From Microscillaceae bacterium (GTDB taxonomy: Bacteria > Bacteroidota > Bacteroidia > Cytophagales > Microscillaceae): a stretch of DNA of 55,462 nucleotides. Below, piece after piece: positions 36,642 to 45,442 of this stretch (within the stretch, counting starts at the first letter, position 1; each line of letters begins with the position of its first letter). Made by a program: the position numbers and the translations under genes. The stretch covers positions 1-55,462 of the forward strand of contig DMXI01000313.1 of NCBI GenBank assembly GCA_003483885.1. Reading direction: 5' to 3'. The notes under the pieces were generated by a model. It made no database searches. It saw nothing but the letters and a program-made list of their open reading frames with translations, and was not told the DNA's origin.

Positions 36642-36979
36642 GCCAGGACAGCCTGTGGCACACCACACTTTGATACAAATTACGTCCTCATTTTGTAAGA
36701 AATGGGGATGATTTACTCTAATATTTGAAAAAAATCACAAAAGTCCCATTACCTATCTAATCACTACGCACATTTTAGCTCACTATTCCAGAGTTTTGGA
36801 TCCTGTAAACGCTCTCTCTTAAATTGTACTTTCCCAGTAGTAAGTCTATCACAAGCTTTTCGCTATATTGTATAGTTCTCTCACCCTAATTGAAACTATA
36901 AACTTCTAACGCTTTATCATTTCTCTCTACTTTTTTAACAATCTCGGTATTGAGATAAAATCAAAATAATAGAGTCATA
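36642..36979. other. Spacer upstream of gldN-like gene
   Basis: 338 bases between the small membrane gene and the GldN-like gene. Nothing beyond presumptive promoter sequence was seen. Confidence 0.5.
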
Positions 36980-37861
36980 ATGATAAACAAAACAGTTGTA
37001 AACATCGCAGGTGTGCTAATGATTTACTTAGTATCAAACTTTAGCGCTCAAGCGCAAACTGGTCCCAACGGCTACAATCCCAATTCGGTGAGAGGTGTAA
37101 AAAAGCTACGCCCCATTTTTGGTAAACCCATTTTCGAGGCCGATGTGATGTACCGTACTACGGTATGGCGTAAGATCAACTTACAGGAAAAACAAAATCA
37201 GCCTTTCTTTTCGCGTGATCGGGAGATTACCCAGGTGATTATTGATGCAGTGAGGGCCAAAAAGCTGCAGCCCTATGAGTTTAACTCTTCGCCCACCAGT
37301 GATGGGGTTTCTTCACCTATGGAGTATGATTACTTCTTGAGCAAGTTATCGTATTACGACGAGGCCGTAGGCGATACTGCGGATTTTAGGGCTACCGACT
37401 TGTACTTGATAGAACTCAAAGAAGATTTGATATTTGATCGGCGCACTTCCCGCATGAAGCACGATATCCAGTCTATTACGCTGGTTATTCCTCAGGGTGC
37501 CAATGCCGCTTCTCAGTTGGCTGATGTACGTTTGGCTACTTTCAAATACCAAGATTTGTACGCATATTTTAAAGAGGTCTATGAGGCTTCTCAAACCAAA
37601 GGTATTTTTGAAGCAGTGAGGGCTTGCTGGTACAATCCTGAAAACCCACGCCGCCATATGTCGCTGGGCGATGCTCTGGAGTTGCGCCTATTTAGTTCCC
37701 GTATTATCAAGGTATCCAATCCAGCCGATGACAGTATTATTACCATTGTCAATAATGAATTCAAAGGCGAGGAGCAGAAAAATGCTCAAAAAGTACTCTA
37801 CATGTCACAAACCCTAGAGTACGATTTGATGGAATACGAGCATAACTTGTGGGAGTATTAA
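36980..37861 (+). CDS. gldN: GldN/PorN-like gliding motility / type IX secretion protein
   Basis: 293 residues. Signal peptide 1-26 (ending SAQAQT). The mature part follows the GldN/PorN pattern: DVMYRTTVWRKINLQEKQNQPFF, then SRDREITQVIIDAVRAKKLQPYEF, SKMSYYDE-like LSKLSYYDEAV, and IELKEDLIFDRRTSRMKHDIQ (long stretches abbreviated). In the type IX secretion system, GldN works with GldK as the periplasmic ring next to the GldLM motor. Here gldK, gldL and gldM are absent, so this is either an isolated paralogue or a dispersed system gene. A hairpin follows its stop. Confidence 0.85.
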   Translation: MINKTVVNIAGVLMIYLVSNFSAQAQTGPNGYNPNSVRGVKKLRPIFGKPIFEADVMYRTTVWRKINLQEKQNQPFFSRDREITQVIIDAVRAKKLQPYEFNSSPTSDGVSSPMEYDYFLSKLSYYDEAVGDTADFRATDLYLIELKEDLIFDRRTSRMKHDIQSITLVIPQGANAASQLADVRLATFKYQDLYAYFKEVYEASQTKGIFEAVRACWYNPENPRRHMSLGDALELRLFSSRIIKVSNPADDSIITIVNNEFKGEEQKNAQKVLYMSQTLEYDLMEYEHNLWEY

Positions 37862-37875
37862 GTAATTAAACTCAT

Positions 37876-37910
37876 GTCCCAATCACTGAGGGCTCAACCA
37901 GGATTGGGAC
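37876..37910. terminator. Hairpin between convergent gldN-like and DoxX genes
   Basis: Nine-base perfect arms GTCCCAATC / GATTGGGAC (37876-37884 and 37902-37910) with a 17-base loop. No clear T-tract on either strand. Position between convergent stops suggests a terminator. Confidence 0.5.
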
Positions 37911-37932
37911 CATTCAAGCAATACCCTAGGCT

Positions 37933-38301
37933 TTATGACTTTGCTGCGCCAAATAGCTTACCATCTAAATAATAAGATATCAATAATAAAACAATGACCA
38001 TTGATGCTGGAGCAGCTCCACCATCTTTGACCATAATATGGGCTCCTACTCCTAACAATAATTCAAAAAAGAAGCCCGCGTAAGCCCACTCCTTCAGGGT
38101 TGGAGACAGCTTTGTAAGGATGGCTATGATTCCCAGAGTTTTGGCCAATGCCAATGGATAAATCAAATAAGTAGGATATTTCATACTTGCAAACATGACC
38201 TTTACATTTTCATGATCAAAAATATACATCCCCACTCCCATCAATATCATCGCAGAGAACAATCCGGTAACAATCCAATAAATAATTTTCTGTGTTTTCA
38301 T
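37933..38301 (-). CDS. DoxX-like membrane protein
   Basis: 122 residues from the Met at 38301; the frame is open upstream to 38361, but MKTQKIIYWIVTGLF is the natural N-terminus. Four TM helices at about 7-25, 42-62, 68-86 and 95-115 (ILMGVGMYIF; YPLALAKTLGIIAIL; YAGFFFELLLGVGAH; SMVIVLLLISYYL) with the DoxX-like spacing and the conserved LAxxKxxG. Family members are small quinone- or thiol-related membrane proteins of ill-defined role. Upstream are TTTTCC/GGAAAA palindromes that may be operators. Confidence 0.82.
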   Translation of the reverse strand: MKTQKIIYWIVTGLFSAMILMGVGMYIFDHENVKVMFASMKYPTYLIYPLALAKTLGIIAILTKLSPTLKEWAYAGFFFELLLGVGAHIMVKDGGAAPASMVIVLLLISYYLDGKLFGAAKS

Positions 38302-38937
38302 CTTAAAATGTCTAAATAAATGCTCAGACTTGTCATTTGAGCATATAGTGAATAATCGCAATTACCTTCCAGGGTTTTATTTTCCTAGGAAATTATATAG
38401 ATAAAAAAAAGCAACTGCACAACTTTAGCTTTCTTCTTTAGTCGCTCGATCTACAACTACTACCTCATAGTTGGTATTGAGTAACTCTAGTTATTTTTAG
38501 TTAATGTTTACAAATACCATTCATCGATCAATCTTGTAAACTTTGATGCAAAGCTAATACAAAGAATTTTATTTTCCAAGGAAAATATTTCACAGGAAAA
38601 TAAAATCCCAAAAAGTAATAATGTTTTTAGTTTATAATACCATCATTAAAGATGCTACCCCCCTTCTCTCTATATTGGTATGGCTTTGAAGGTTTAGACA
38701 ATATTGAGGGTGTAAATGAGCCTTTCCTGACTTTTTTCGGTGACTAGTTATATGAAAGTTGTCCATATAAAGGCAACTCTTTTTTGATAATGAAATCCAA
38801 ATATTCATCCTACCCAATTCCCTTCTTTACTTATCCTTTAAAAACAGGTAAAATCTTATCGGATTTGACGCTTCCCTCCTATTTATATATAATATTTCGA
38901 GCCTTGTAAATATCAGTATAACCAAACCTAAATTTTT
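38302..38937. other. Spacer between divergent DoxX and NHL-propeller genes
   Basis: About 640 bases. Besides the GGAAAA palindromes listed separately, nothing else stands out. The stretch at 38640-38900 is AT-rich with no gene-like frame. Confidence 0.5.
38379..38606 (-). promoter_or_regulatory. Cluster of TTTTCC-NN-GGAAAA palindromes upstream of the DoxX gene
   Basis: Palindrome TTTCCTAGGAAA at 38381-38392, ATTTTCCAAGGAAAAT at 38571-38586, and an overlapping 12-base inverted repeat ATTTTATTTTCC / GGAAAATAAAAT (38566-38577 and 38595-38606). The nearest lies 80 bases before the DoxX start. This is what binding sites of a small dimeric repressor (MarR/HxlR-like) often look like; no such regulator gene is adjacent. 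Confidence 0.5.
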
Positions 38938-39849
38938 ATGAAGAAGTTATTAATCATAGTCTGTTGCGCTATTTTCTTGATGGGTTTCCAACAAGACCAC
39001 GCACATTTTAACTCATTAGAAAGAGTAAAAACTGGTAACTCCACAGGCTACAAAGTTGAGGTTTATATAAGCGATGCTGGAAACTTTAACAAAGGGCCTT
39101 ACCAGATTTTGAAGCTGGATGAAAATGGACAAAACCCGACAGTTTTTCATCGCCAACAATTGGCCTGGCCACAAGACATTCTATTTCTGGAAGACAAGGG
39201 CATTGTCTTGATCTCAAACTTGAGTAAGGGATACATTGGTAGGTATAACGCTAAAACCGGGAAATTCATCGATCATTTTGCAACCAGAATTAAAGGCCCT
39301 ACTCGAATAAAAATTGGTCCAGATAATTTACTCTATGTATTGCAGTGGGCGGGCGATGGCTTAGTAAAACGTTATAAACTTGATGGCACTTTTGTAGATG
39401 ATTTTACCAAAGTTGGGGTTCCTCAAAGCATTGGTTTGGATTGGGACAAGGCGGGCAACTTGTATGTATCGTCTTTTGGCCGGGGTAAAAAAGGGCTAAT
39501 CCGCAAATTTGACGCTTCGGGAAAAGACTTAGGGCTGTTGATTAGTGAGCATCCTCATCTGAAAGGCCCTACCAATATTCGATTTGACACCATGGGTCAT
39601 TTGATTGTCAACGATTATGCAGCGGGTACGCTTAGGAGGTTTAGTGCCCAAGGCAAATTCATTAAAAACCTGGCCACTGAAATGGGCAAACTGGAAGGCA
39701 TAGGGATGCTCAAAAATGGGCAGTTTCTGGTGGGTAGCAAAAACTCAGTCAAGCTTTTTGACAAAAATGGCTTATTCATTAAAGATTTCTACACCAGTAA
39801 AAAATTATTGAATGCAAATGCGGTATTTGTAAGGTATGTGGCAAAGTAG
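38938..39849 (+). CDS. Exported NHL/SMP-30-like beta-propeller protein
   Basis: 303 residues. Signal peptide 1-22 or so (MKKLLIIVCCAIFLMGF). Repeated four-stranded blades follow: FNKGPYQILKLDENGQ, YIGRYNAKTGKFIDHF, RIKIGPDNLLYVLQW, VKRYKLDGTFVDDF, GNLYVSSFG, GLIRKFDASGKDLGLL and GTLRRFSAQGKFIKNL. This is the NHL/SMP-30-like six-bladed propeller layout. Probably a periplasmic or surface protein; enzymatic (lactonase-like) activity is possible but no metal ligands are obvious. The last base overlaps the candidate start of the next gene. Confidence 0.85.
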   Translation: MKKLLIIVCCAIFLMGFQQDHAHFNSLERVKTGNSTGYKVEVYISDAGNFNKGPYQILKLDENGQNPTVFHRQQLAWPQDILFLEDKGIVLISNLSKGYIGRYNAKTGKFIDHFATRIKGPTRIKIGPDNLLYVLQWAGDGLVKRYKLDGTFVDDFTKVGVPQSIGLDWDKAGNLYVSSFGRGKKGLIRKFDASGKDLGLLISEHPHLKGPTNIRFDTMGHLIVNDYAAGTLRRFSAQGKFIKNLATEMGKLEGIGMLKNGQFLVGSKNSVKLFDKNGLFIKDFYTSKKLLNANAVFVRYVAK

Positions 39850-40730
39850 TGTATACTCATTTGCCCCAAATTGCAGGCATTTGGTTACTCGAGTGCTTGC
39901 AATTTTTGTTTTTCACGGTCATATTTGTTGATAGTCCTCGTACTTTTATTTATAAAGTCATCTCCAATTTATTTCTAACAAAAACCGTGGAAGACCTCAG
40001 TAATCTCTTTAAGCTTACCTTGGAAAGTGAATGGAACACTTATGGAATGGACGAAAATATTGATCTCAAGTTATCTGTTGAGTTTTCTCAAAACCTATTG
40101 CCTGATGCCCGAATAGAAATCCTGAACCCTCAGAAAATTAGTACTTATCCACCCACAGCCCACCAGGCTACCCCTTTGCAAAAACACTCTTCTGAAGTTT
40201 TCCATACAACTGAGGATTTAGTATACACTTTCTTTCAAAATACAATTGCATTTGCTGAAGCTGGTTTTTATCAGATATCATGTAATATCCCTGTAAGGGT
40301 ATCTTTCACAGGTCAAAGTCCACAAACCCTTGATCTCTCAGTTTCACACAGTTTAGCCATTCGCAAATACCTTACACTCGCCGAAATAGATGACAGAATC
40401 TGTGATTTGTTGTGGCAAGAACACTGTATTTCTGAGCTATCTGAAGCCTATTATCGCAAAAAATATCCAAGAAGTGACGAGGACATCGCAAAAGAATTTG
40501 AAGCAGTAGAAGCACGCATCAAAGCGCTATCCAGCTACATTGCCCGATCTGATTTTGATAAAATGCCCGCCAACGACTTCTCAATAGAAACCATTTTGCG
40601 TTTGAGTTTTTACCATCCAGAAGATGATACTATAGCCAGGGCCAAAAAATATTTGGCCAATCCCGAGTTTTATCAGCTAGACCAAGACGATATACAAATG
40701 GCTCAAACAATGATCCAAGGAAACTATTAG
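39849..40730 (+). CDS. Hypothetical protein, start uncertain
   Basis: 293 residues from a GTG at 39849 that overlaps the previous stop by one base (TAGTG). The first 30 residues are hydrophobic and would give a signal anchor. Internal Met67 (MDENIDLKLSVEFSQ) is an alternative start for a soluble form. The C-terminal 110 residues are acidic and helical (ISELSEAYYRKKYPRSDEDI; DDTIARAKKYL). No family is recognised. If co-transcribed with the NHL-propeller gene the role may be related. Confidence 0.6.
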   Translation: MYTHLPQIAGIWLLECLQFLFFTVIFVDSPRTFIYKVISNLFLTKTVEDLSNLFKLTLESEWNTYGMDENIDLKLSVEFSQNLLPDARIEILNPQKISTYPPTAHQATPLQKHSSEVFHTTEDLVYTFFQNTIAFAEAGFYQISCNIPVRVSFTGQSPQTLDLSVSHSLAIRKYLTLAEIDDRICDLLWQEHCISELSEAYYRKKYPRSDEDIAKEFEAVEARIKALSSYIARSDFDKMPANDFSIETILRLSFYHPEDDTIARAKKYLANPEFYQLDQDDIQMAQTMIQGNY

Positions 40731-40775
40731 CTTTTGTGCCTCTCAATGTAGCATCAAGTACATTTATCGAGGTTT

Positions 40776-40813
40776 GAAGGGTATTTGAAGAGTGTAACGA
40801 AGGGTATTTGAAG
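40776..40813. repeat. Short tandem repeat, 15-base unit, period 23
   Basis: GAAGGGTATTTGAAG occurs exactly twice, at 40776-40790 and 40799-40813. It lies just ahead of the MITE-like element. Confidence 0.7.
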
Positions 40814-40866
40814 GGCATCAAAAATAGGATATTTCATCCTATAGTTCCTACTTTTGTTCTCACCTT

Positions 40867-41098
40867 CAAGAACTTGTTTAAAAGTTATAATCTGGGCTAA
40901 AAAAGCGAATTTTCTGACCTGATTTTAGCAATTTTTTCAGCAATAGCTTTGGCTATTACCTTAAAAATATGCTTCATCACCCCAGAAAACTAGTTTACTT
41001 GTTCACTTTCAAAGGTGAAACAGAGCTTATCATTCAGCTTCGCTGAATGAACGGTTCATCATTTTTAACTCCGAAGACAAAATTTAAACCAGTTCTAT
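40867..41098. mobile_element. MITE-like element, copy 2 (232 bp)
   Basis: Ends: CAAGAACTTGTTTAAA at the left, and at the right the reverse complement ATAGAACTGGTTTAAA. Compared with copy 1 (33557-33723) it carries about 65 extra bases in its right half, including a perfect CATTCAGC-TTC-GCTGAATG hairpin. Shared blocks: CTGGGCTAAAAAAG, GATTTTAGCAATTTTT, AGCAATAGCTTTGGCTATT, ATATGCTTCATCA and CCGAAGACAAAATTTAAAC. No ORF and no clear target duplication. Confidence 0.7.
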
Positions 41099-41503
41099 GG
41101 TTTTCTAACCACAAGTAAAATGTAGAAGTTGCAGGAAGGCTTTCTTTTTGAAAAGGATCTACGATGATGCTTATCAAACTGAAAGGATTAAAGTTAGGAA
41201 GTGTCTTGGTTTAAGGCTTAAGGTTAATAGTGTGAAAAAATTAAATCAGGGCCTTCCTAATCTTTTGTATCCAATGAGTGAAATAAATCCAGTTTTCACT
41301 TATCCACCTCACCTAATATTTACTTTTAATAGACATCGGTACTTTTTTATAATTAGGCAAATGCACGATACAATTCTCCATATTTTTTTGAAAACCTTTG
41401 CAAGATTATAGCCTTTCTCCTCATTATCATAAGTATATTCATATAATAAATTAATACTTTCACATTCTGATATTTTCAAAAAAGCCAACTAACCAATTAT
41501 AAC

Positions 41504-44500
41504 ATGGATAAATTAACTCAGTTTTTTAACGAGCTATTAGGCGATGCGAACAAATTACACCGTTTTAATTCGGGTTCAAACAAATATGAAGTGGCCCGTA
41601 ATCGACAACAAATGTTGGATGCCGCAGGAATCATCCCATCAAAAGAACTCATTGATATGGGCATTCAAGAGTTACAAATATTTATGCAACAGGTAATAAC
41701 TCAGCAAACCAGTGATGCTTTTGAGAACACCATTTGTGGGCTCATTATGAAGCAAGCACTTACCCACCCCAATCAGGTTGCCATCATAGATGGAGAGACT
41801 AACATCAACTACCAAATGCTCCTTAAACGAGCCAATGAGGTCGCGGGTGAACTTCATAATCGTGGGGTAAAACCTGGATCATTGGTAGGAGTATGTATGC
41901 ATCGTTCCTGGGAACTGGTAGCTACCCTCATTGGCGTGATGCAGACGGGGTGTGCTTATGTGCCTCTAGATCCTGCTTATCCCCAAGACCGGGTTCAATA
42001 TATGCTCACCCATTCTCGGGCAGTGGCTGCCATTGTAGACAATGACCACACCGCCAACTTGTGTAGTGAAGTGCAAGAAGTGGTATGGATGAATACGGTA
42101 GGTACGCATAGCAATTGTTCATTGCAAGCCTCTACCAATGATTTGGCTTATGTGATTTACACTTCAGGGTCTACAGGCCGTCCTAAAGGAGTCGCAGTTG
42201 AGCACCGAAATGTAGTAGCCATGCGTGAGGAAATGCGCCAGCGATTCAGCGATGAGGAATTGAAAGGCGTATTTGCTGGAGCTTCAGTTTGTTTCGATAC
42301 TTCGGTTATGGAAATAATGGGAACCTTGTCACTAGGTGGAACCATTATTCTTGCAAAAAATGCCCTTGAACTCACCCAACTTCCAGCAGTAGACCAGATC
42401 AAAACCTGCGTGATGGTGGCTTCGGCTATGCAAGCCTTATTGGCTAGTGAAAAATTACCCCAAGGAATACAATGCCTTGTTTTTGGTGGAGAGGCACTCA
42501 AACGCTCTCTGGTAGAGCAAGTATACGCCCAAAATCCTAACTTGCGGGTGCTAAATGCCTATGGCCCAACCGAAGATACCGTTTACTCTACGATGGCCGA
42601 AGTTCCTGCAGGTGTACAAGTAGTGACTATTGGCCAATCGGTGCCTAACTCACGGGCCTATATTTTAGACGATGCCCTGCAGCCTGTGGCTCAAGGAGAA
42701 GCCGGAGAATTGTACCTTGCCGGAAGCAAACTTGCCCGCGGCTATTTGTATGAGGAAGCGCTTACCAAAGAACGTTTTATTGAGCGGGAGTCTACTGAGG
42801 CGATCCCAGATATTCGCTTGTACAAAACGGGTGACTTGTGCCGCTGGGCCGACAATGGTGAAATTGAATTTCTCGGCCGGGTAGATCAGCAAGTAAAAGT
42901 GCGGGGCTATCGCATTGAGTTAGAAGAAATTGAGTCCACACTGGAAGCAATGCCAGGAATTGATGCTGCAGCAGCGGCAGCAGTAGACGGAGGTATTGGT
43001 CAAAAAATGCTGGTGGTATATGCAGTAACCAAGAACAACGCAATCACTGAGGCCAAAATCAAGACCTACTTAGCAGAACGATTGCCTAAATATATGGTAC
43101 CTCAAGTGGTGAAATACCTCGAGGAACTGCCGCTTTTGCCTAACGATAAACTTGATCGTAAACAATTAGCGAATATGGAAGCAGAGTTGCGATCTAAGCA
43201 AGAGAGCAACACCACTCAAACGCAAAGTCTGCTCCACTCGAACCAAGAGCGACAGACCACCCTTATGGCTATTATTCAGCAGGAAGTTGCTACCCTTCTT
43301 AACTTGGGAGATGCCGCCCAGATACTGCCCGATGATGCTTTTGACAGCCTGGGTCTCGACTCGTTGACTACGCTGGAATTTAGTCGTCGTTTGAGCAAAT
43401 TATTGGGCCAGGAGTTACCGGCGCGGGTTATTTTTGAAAACCCTACCCCAAATGCTTTAGTCAATTATATCATGCACCTGGCGGGTGCTGATACTCCCTC
43501 AACAAAGGGGCAATCTAATATTACTACCAATACATTGGCTAGTTTTCAAACTCATATTCAGTCTAGCCACCCCACGTTTCAGGCAGCAAAAGCCAATGCC
43601 TGGGATGCTACCGATAAGAGCAAGCTGGTACAAGAAGTTTTGCGTATGGTAAACGACAATCGCCGAAACCCTTATAGTAAAGTATTGCGTACCGGAAGTG
43701 CCACCCGAGGTGTGGTGGGTGATGCCTACAATGATGAAGAACAGGAGGCCATTATCTGGACTACCAACTTATACCTGGGACTTAACCGCGACCCCAAAGT
43801 AATGGAAGAAGCGTCTATTGCTCTAGAGAATTTTGGAACAGGTATGGGTACTTCGGCGGCGGCATCGGGTATGACAAATCAACACTTGGAGTTTGAAAAA
43901 GAATTTGCCGATTTGACTGGAAAGCCCAGCGCTTGCTTGTTCCCCACTGGATACACGGCCAATGTAGGAGCGGTAGCGGGGCTATTGGGTAGAAACGATG
44001 TGGTAGTCATCGACCAGCTTTGTCACGCTTCTATTGTAGACGGGGCGCGTTTGTGTGGAGCCACGGTGCGTACCTTCCAACACAACAATGCGGCAGATTT
44101 AGAAGAGGTGCTCAAGTCAGAAGTATCGCCTTATCGTACCGTATTGGTGGTATTAGAAGGCGTATACAGTATGGGCGAAGGAGCGGCTCCAGTAGCCAAA
44201 ATTGTGCGTACTGCCAAAAAATACAATGCCCTTGTATTGGTAGACGAAGCCCACTCTTTTGGCTTTTATGGCAAAGGCGGGGCTGGTATTTGTGCGGATC
44301 AAGGGGTAACTGAAGAGGTAGACTTCATTATGACCACCCTTAGCAAAGCCTTGGGCAGTTTAGGAGGAGTAGTGGCCGCTAGTCAAGAACATGTAGACTT
44401 GTTGAAATCGTCTTCTAGAGCGTATATTTTCCAGGCTTCGGTAAGCCCCGCCGATATGGCAGCAGCCCTTACTTCATTGCGACGCCTACGCTCTGACGAT

Positions 44501-45232
44501 GCTTTGCGGGCCCGCTTATGGGATACCACGCGTTATATGCGTCAGCGATTCAAGGATGCCGGATATGACTTAGGTACTGGAGATGGTCCCATTGTAACCC
44601 CTCATTTTAGTGACAAAGATAAATTATATGCCATTGTGCAAAGTCTGTATCAACGCGGGATTCAAACCTCGGCAGTGACTTACCCCATTGTAGAAAGTGG
44701 ACGAGGTCGTTTAAGGCTGATTTGTTCAGCAGCACATACCCGCGAAGATGTAGACAAAACATTGGCAGCGCTGATTGAAGCGGAACGCGAAGTAGATGCT
44801 CAACTTGCGGCCAAACGTGAGAAGGTGGGAGATACGCACATTACCCAAACAGATGTAGAGGCATGGGTCAATGATTTTTCTGCCTACTTAACAAACGTAA
44901 TTACGGAAGCTTCTGCTCCTATGCCCAATTTGGCTATATCGGTGAGTGTAGCCGAACAAGCAGAACCTTTCAATATTGTAATAAAAGATGGCGAGGTAAG
45001 CCTAAGCGCTATTACGCCCTGTGATTTACCTTCTTGCTCACTGCTACTCACCGATAGAGCGGCAGTAGCTGCTTTGCAAGCTTCCAATGTACAAGGACTA
45101 TTGGCCAGTATTAGTCAAGGTACTTGTGTGCTCAATGGACAAGTAGAACCATTTATCTGGCTGATTGGACGCATAGTAGATCAGCGACAAATGGTATCTA
45201 CTCCTACCGAGGCCGAAGCATTGATGCATTAA
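41504..45232 (+). CDS. Adenylation-carrier protein-alpha-oxoamine synthase-SCP2-like multidomain enzyme
   Basis: 1242 residues. Order: unassigned N-terminus (1-75); NRPS-type adenylation domain (about 76-560) with A3 YTSGSTGRPKG (219-229), FDTS with the amino-group-binding Asp265, YGPTE (353-357), YKTGDL (440-445) and A10 Lys549; carrier protein with phosphopantetheine Ser620 in GLDSL; PLP-dependent alpha-oxoamine synthase (about 715-1095) with DEAHSFG (914-920) and Lys948 in TTLSKALGSLGG; and an SCP2-like domain (about 1115-1215; FNIVIKDGEVSLS, CSLLLTDRAAV). Inference: an amino acid is activated, tethered on Ser620, and condensed with a second amino acid by decarboxylative Claisen chemistry to an amino ketone. 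A lipid-like partner could be bound by the SCP2-like domain. No PPTase or thioesterase is nearby. It ends at a strong terminator. Confidence 0.9.
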   Translation: MDKLTQFFNELLGDANKLHRFNSGSNKYEVARNRQQMLDAAGIIPSKELIDMGIQELQIFMQQVITQQTSDAFENTICGLIMKQALTHPNQVAIIDGETNINYQMLLKRANEVAGELHNRGVKPGSLVGVCMHRSWELVATLIGVMQTGCAYVPLDPAYPQDRVQYMLTHSRAVAAIVDNDHTANLCSEVQEVVWMNTVGTHSNCSLQASTNDLAYVIYTSGSTGRPKGVAVEHRNVVAMREEMRQRFSDEELKGVFAGASVCFDTSVMEIMGTLSLGGTIILAKNALELTQLPAVDQIKTCVMVASAMQALLASEKLPQGIQCLVFGGEALKRSLVEQVYAQNPNLRVLNAYGPTEDTVYSTMAEVPAGVQVVTIGQSVPNSRAYILDDALQPVAQGEAGELYLAGSKLARGYLYEEALTKERFIERESTEAIPDIRLYKTGDLCRWADNGEIEFLGRVDQQVKVRGYRIELEEIESTLEAMPGIDAAAAAAVDGGIGQKMLVVYAVTKNNAITEAKIKTYLAERLPKYMVPQVVKYLEELPLLPNDKLDRKQLANMEAELRSKQESNTTQTQSLLHSNQERQTTLMAIIQQEVATLLNLGDAAQILPDDAFDSLGLDSLTTLEFSRRLSKLLGQELPARVIFENPTPNALVNYIMHLAGADTPSTKGQSNITTNTLASFQTHIQSSHPTFQAAKANAWDATDKSKLVQEVLRMVNDNRRNPYSKVLRTGSATRGVVGDAYNDEEQEAIIWTTNLYLGLNRDPKVMEEASIALENFGTGMGTSAAASGMTNQHLEFEKEFADLTGKPSACLFPTGYTANVGAVAGLLGRNDVVVIDQLCHASIVDGARLCGATVRTFQHNNAADLEEVLKSEVSPYRTVLVVLEGVYSMGEGAAPVAKIVRTAKKYNALVLVDEAHSFGFYGKGGAGICADQGVTEEVDFIMTTLSKALGSLGGVVAASQEHVDLLKSSSRAYIFQASVSPADMAAALTSLRRLRSDDALRARLWDTTRYMRQRFKDAGYDLGTGDGPIVTPHFSDKDKLYAIVQSLYQRGIQTSAVTYPIVESGRGRLRLICSAAHTREDVDKTLAALIEAEREVDAQLAAKREKVGDTHITQTDVEAWVNDFSAYLTNVITEASAPMPNLAISVSVAEQAEPFNIVIKDGEVSLSAITPCDLPSCSLLLTDRAAVAALQASNVQGLLASISQGTCVLNGQVEPFIWLIGRIVDQRQMVSTPTEAEALMH

Positions 45233-45276
45233 ATTTGAAGATTATCATCCTGTAAATTTCCATCCATCTACAAGTG

Positions 45277-45307
45277 AACAGGCGTTATTTTTAGCGCCTG
45301 TTTTTTT
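45277..45307 (+). terminator. Strong rho-independent terminator
   Basis: Stem AACAGGCG / CGCCTGTT (45277-45284 and 45295-45302) with a 10-base loop, then a T-run. It ends the synthetase gene and separates it from the mCpol cassette. Confidence 0.92.
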
Positions 45308-45372
45308 ATTGGTGGGTGTTTTTTTTGAGAGCTATTACCTTGCAAAGCTCAAGAGGCAATGGTGTTTTTTGT

Positions 45373-45380
45373 TAGGTTTG
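45373..45380 (+). promoter_or_regulatory. Possible Bacteroidota -7 element (TAGGTTTG) ahead of mCpol
   Basis: TAGGTTTG matches the TAnnTTTG -7 consensus and lies 62 bases before the mCpol ATG. I do not see a well-spaced -33 TTTG, so support is weak. Confidence 0.25.
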
Positions 45381-45442
45381 AGTTTACACATCTACACATT
45401 GAATATATAAAATTTAGAGAATAACAAATTAAAATAACCTAA

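Larger units (their letters stand above)
40731..41503. other. Long spacer holding MITE-like copy 2 and a short direct repeat
   Basis: 773 bases. It contains a 15-base direct repeat GAAGGGTATTTGAAG (40776-40790 and 40799-40813), the element at 40867-41098, and the promoter of the large synthetase gene. An 87-codon frame at 41148 has no gene-like composition. Confidence 0.6.

Noticed and set aside
41148..41411. An 87-codon frame in the spacer before the large synthetase
   Set aside because: Its composition is like the AT-rich spacer, it has no domain or signal, and it lies directly after a TIR element.
44020..44313. 97-codon frame inside the oxoamine synthase region
   Set aside because: It is out of frame with the intact 1242-codon gene that carries all expected motifs.
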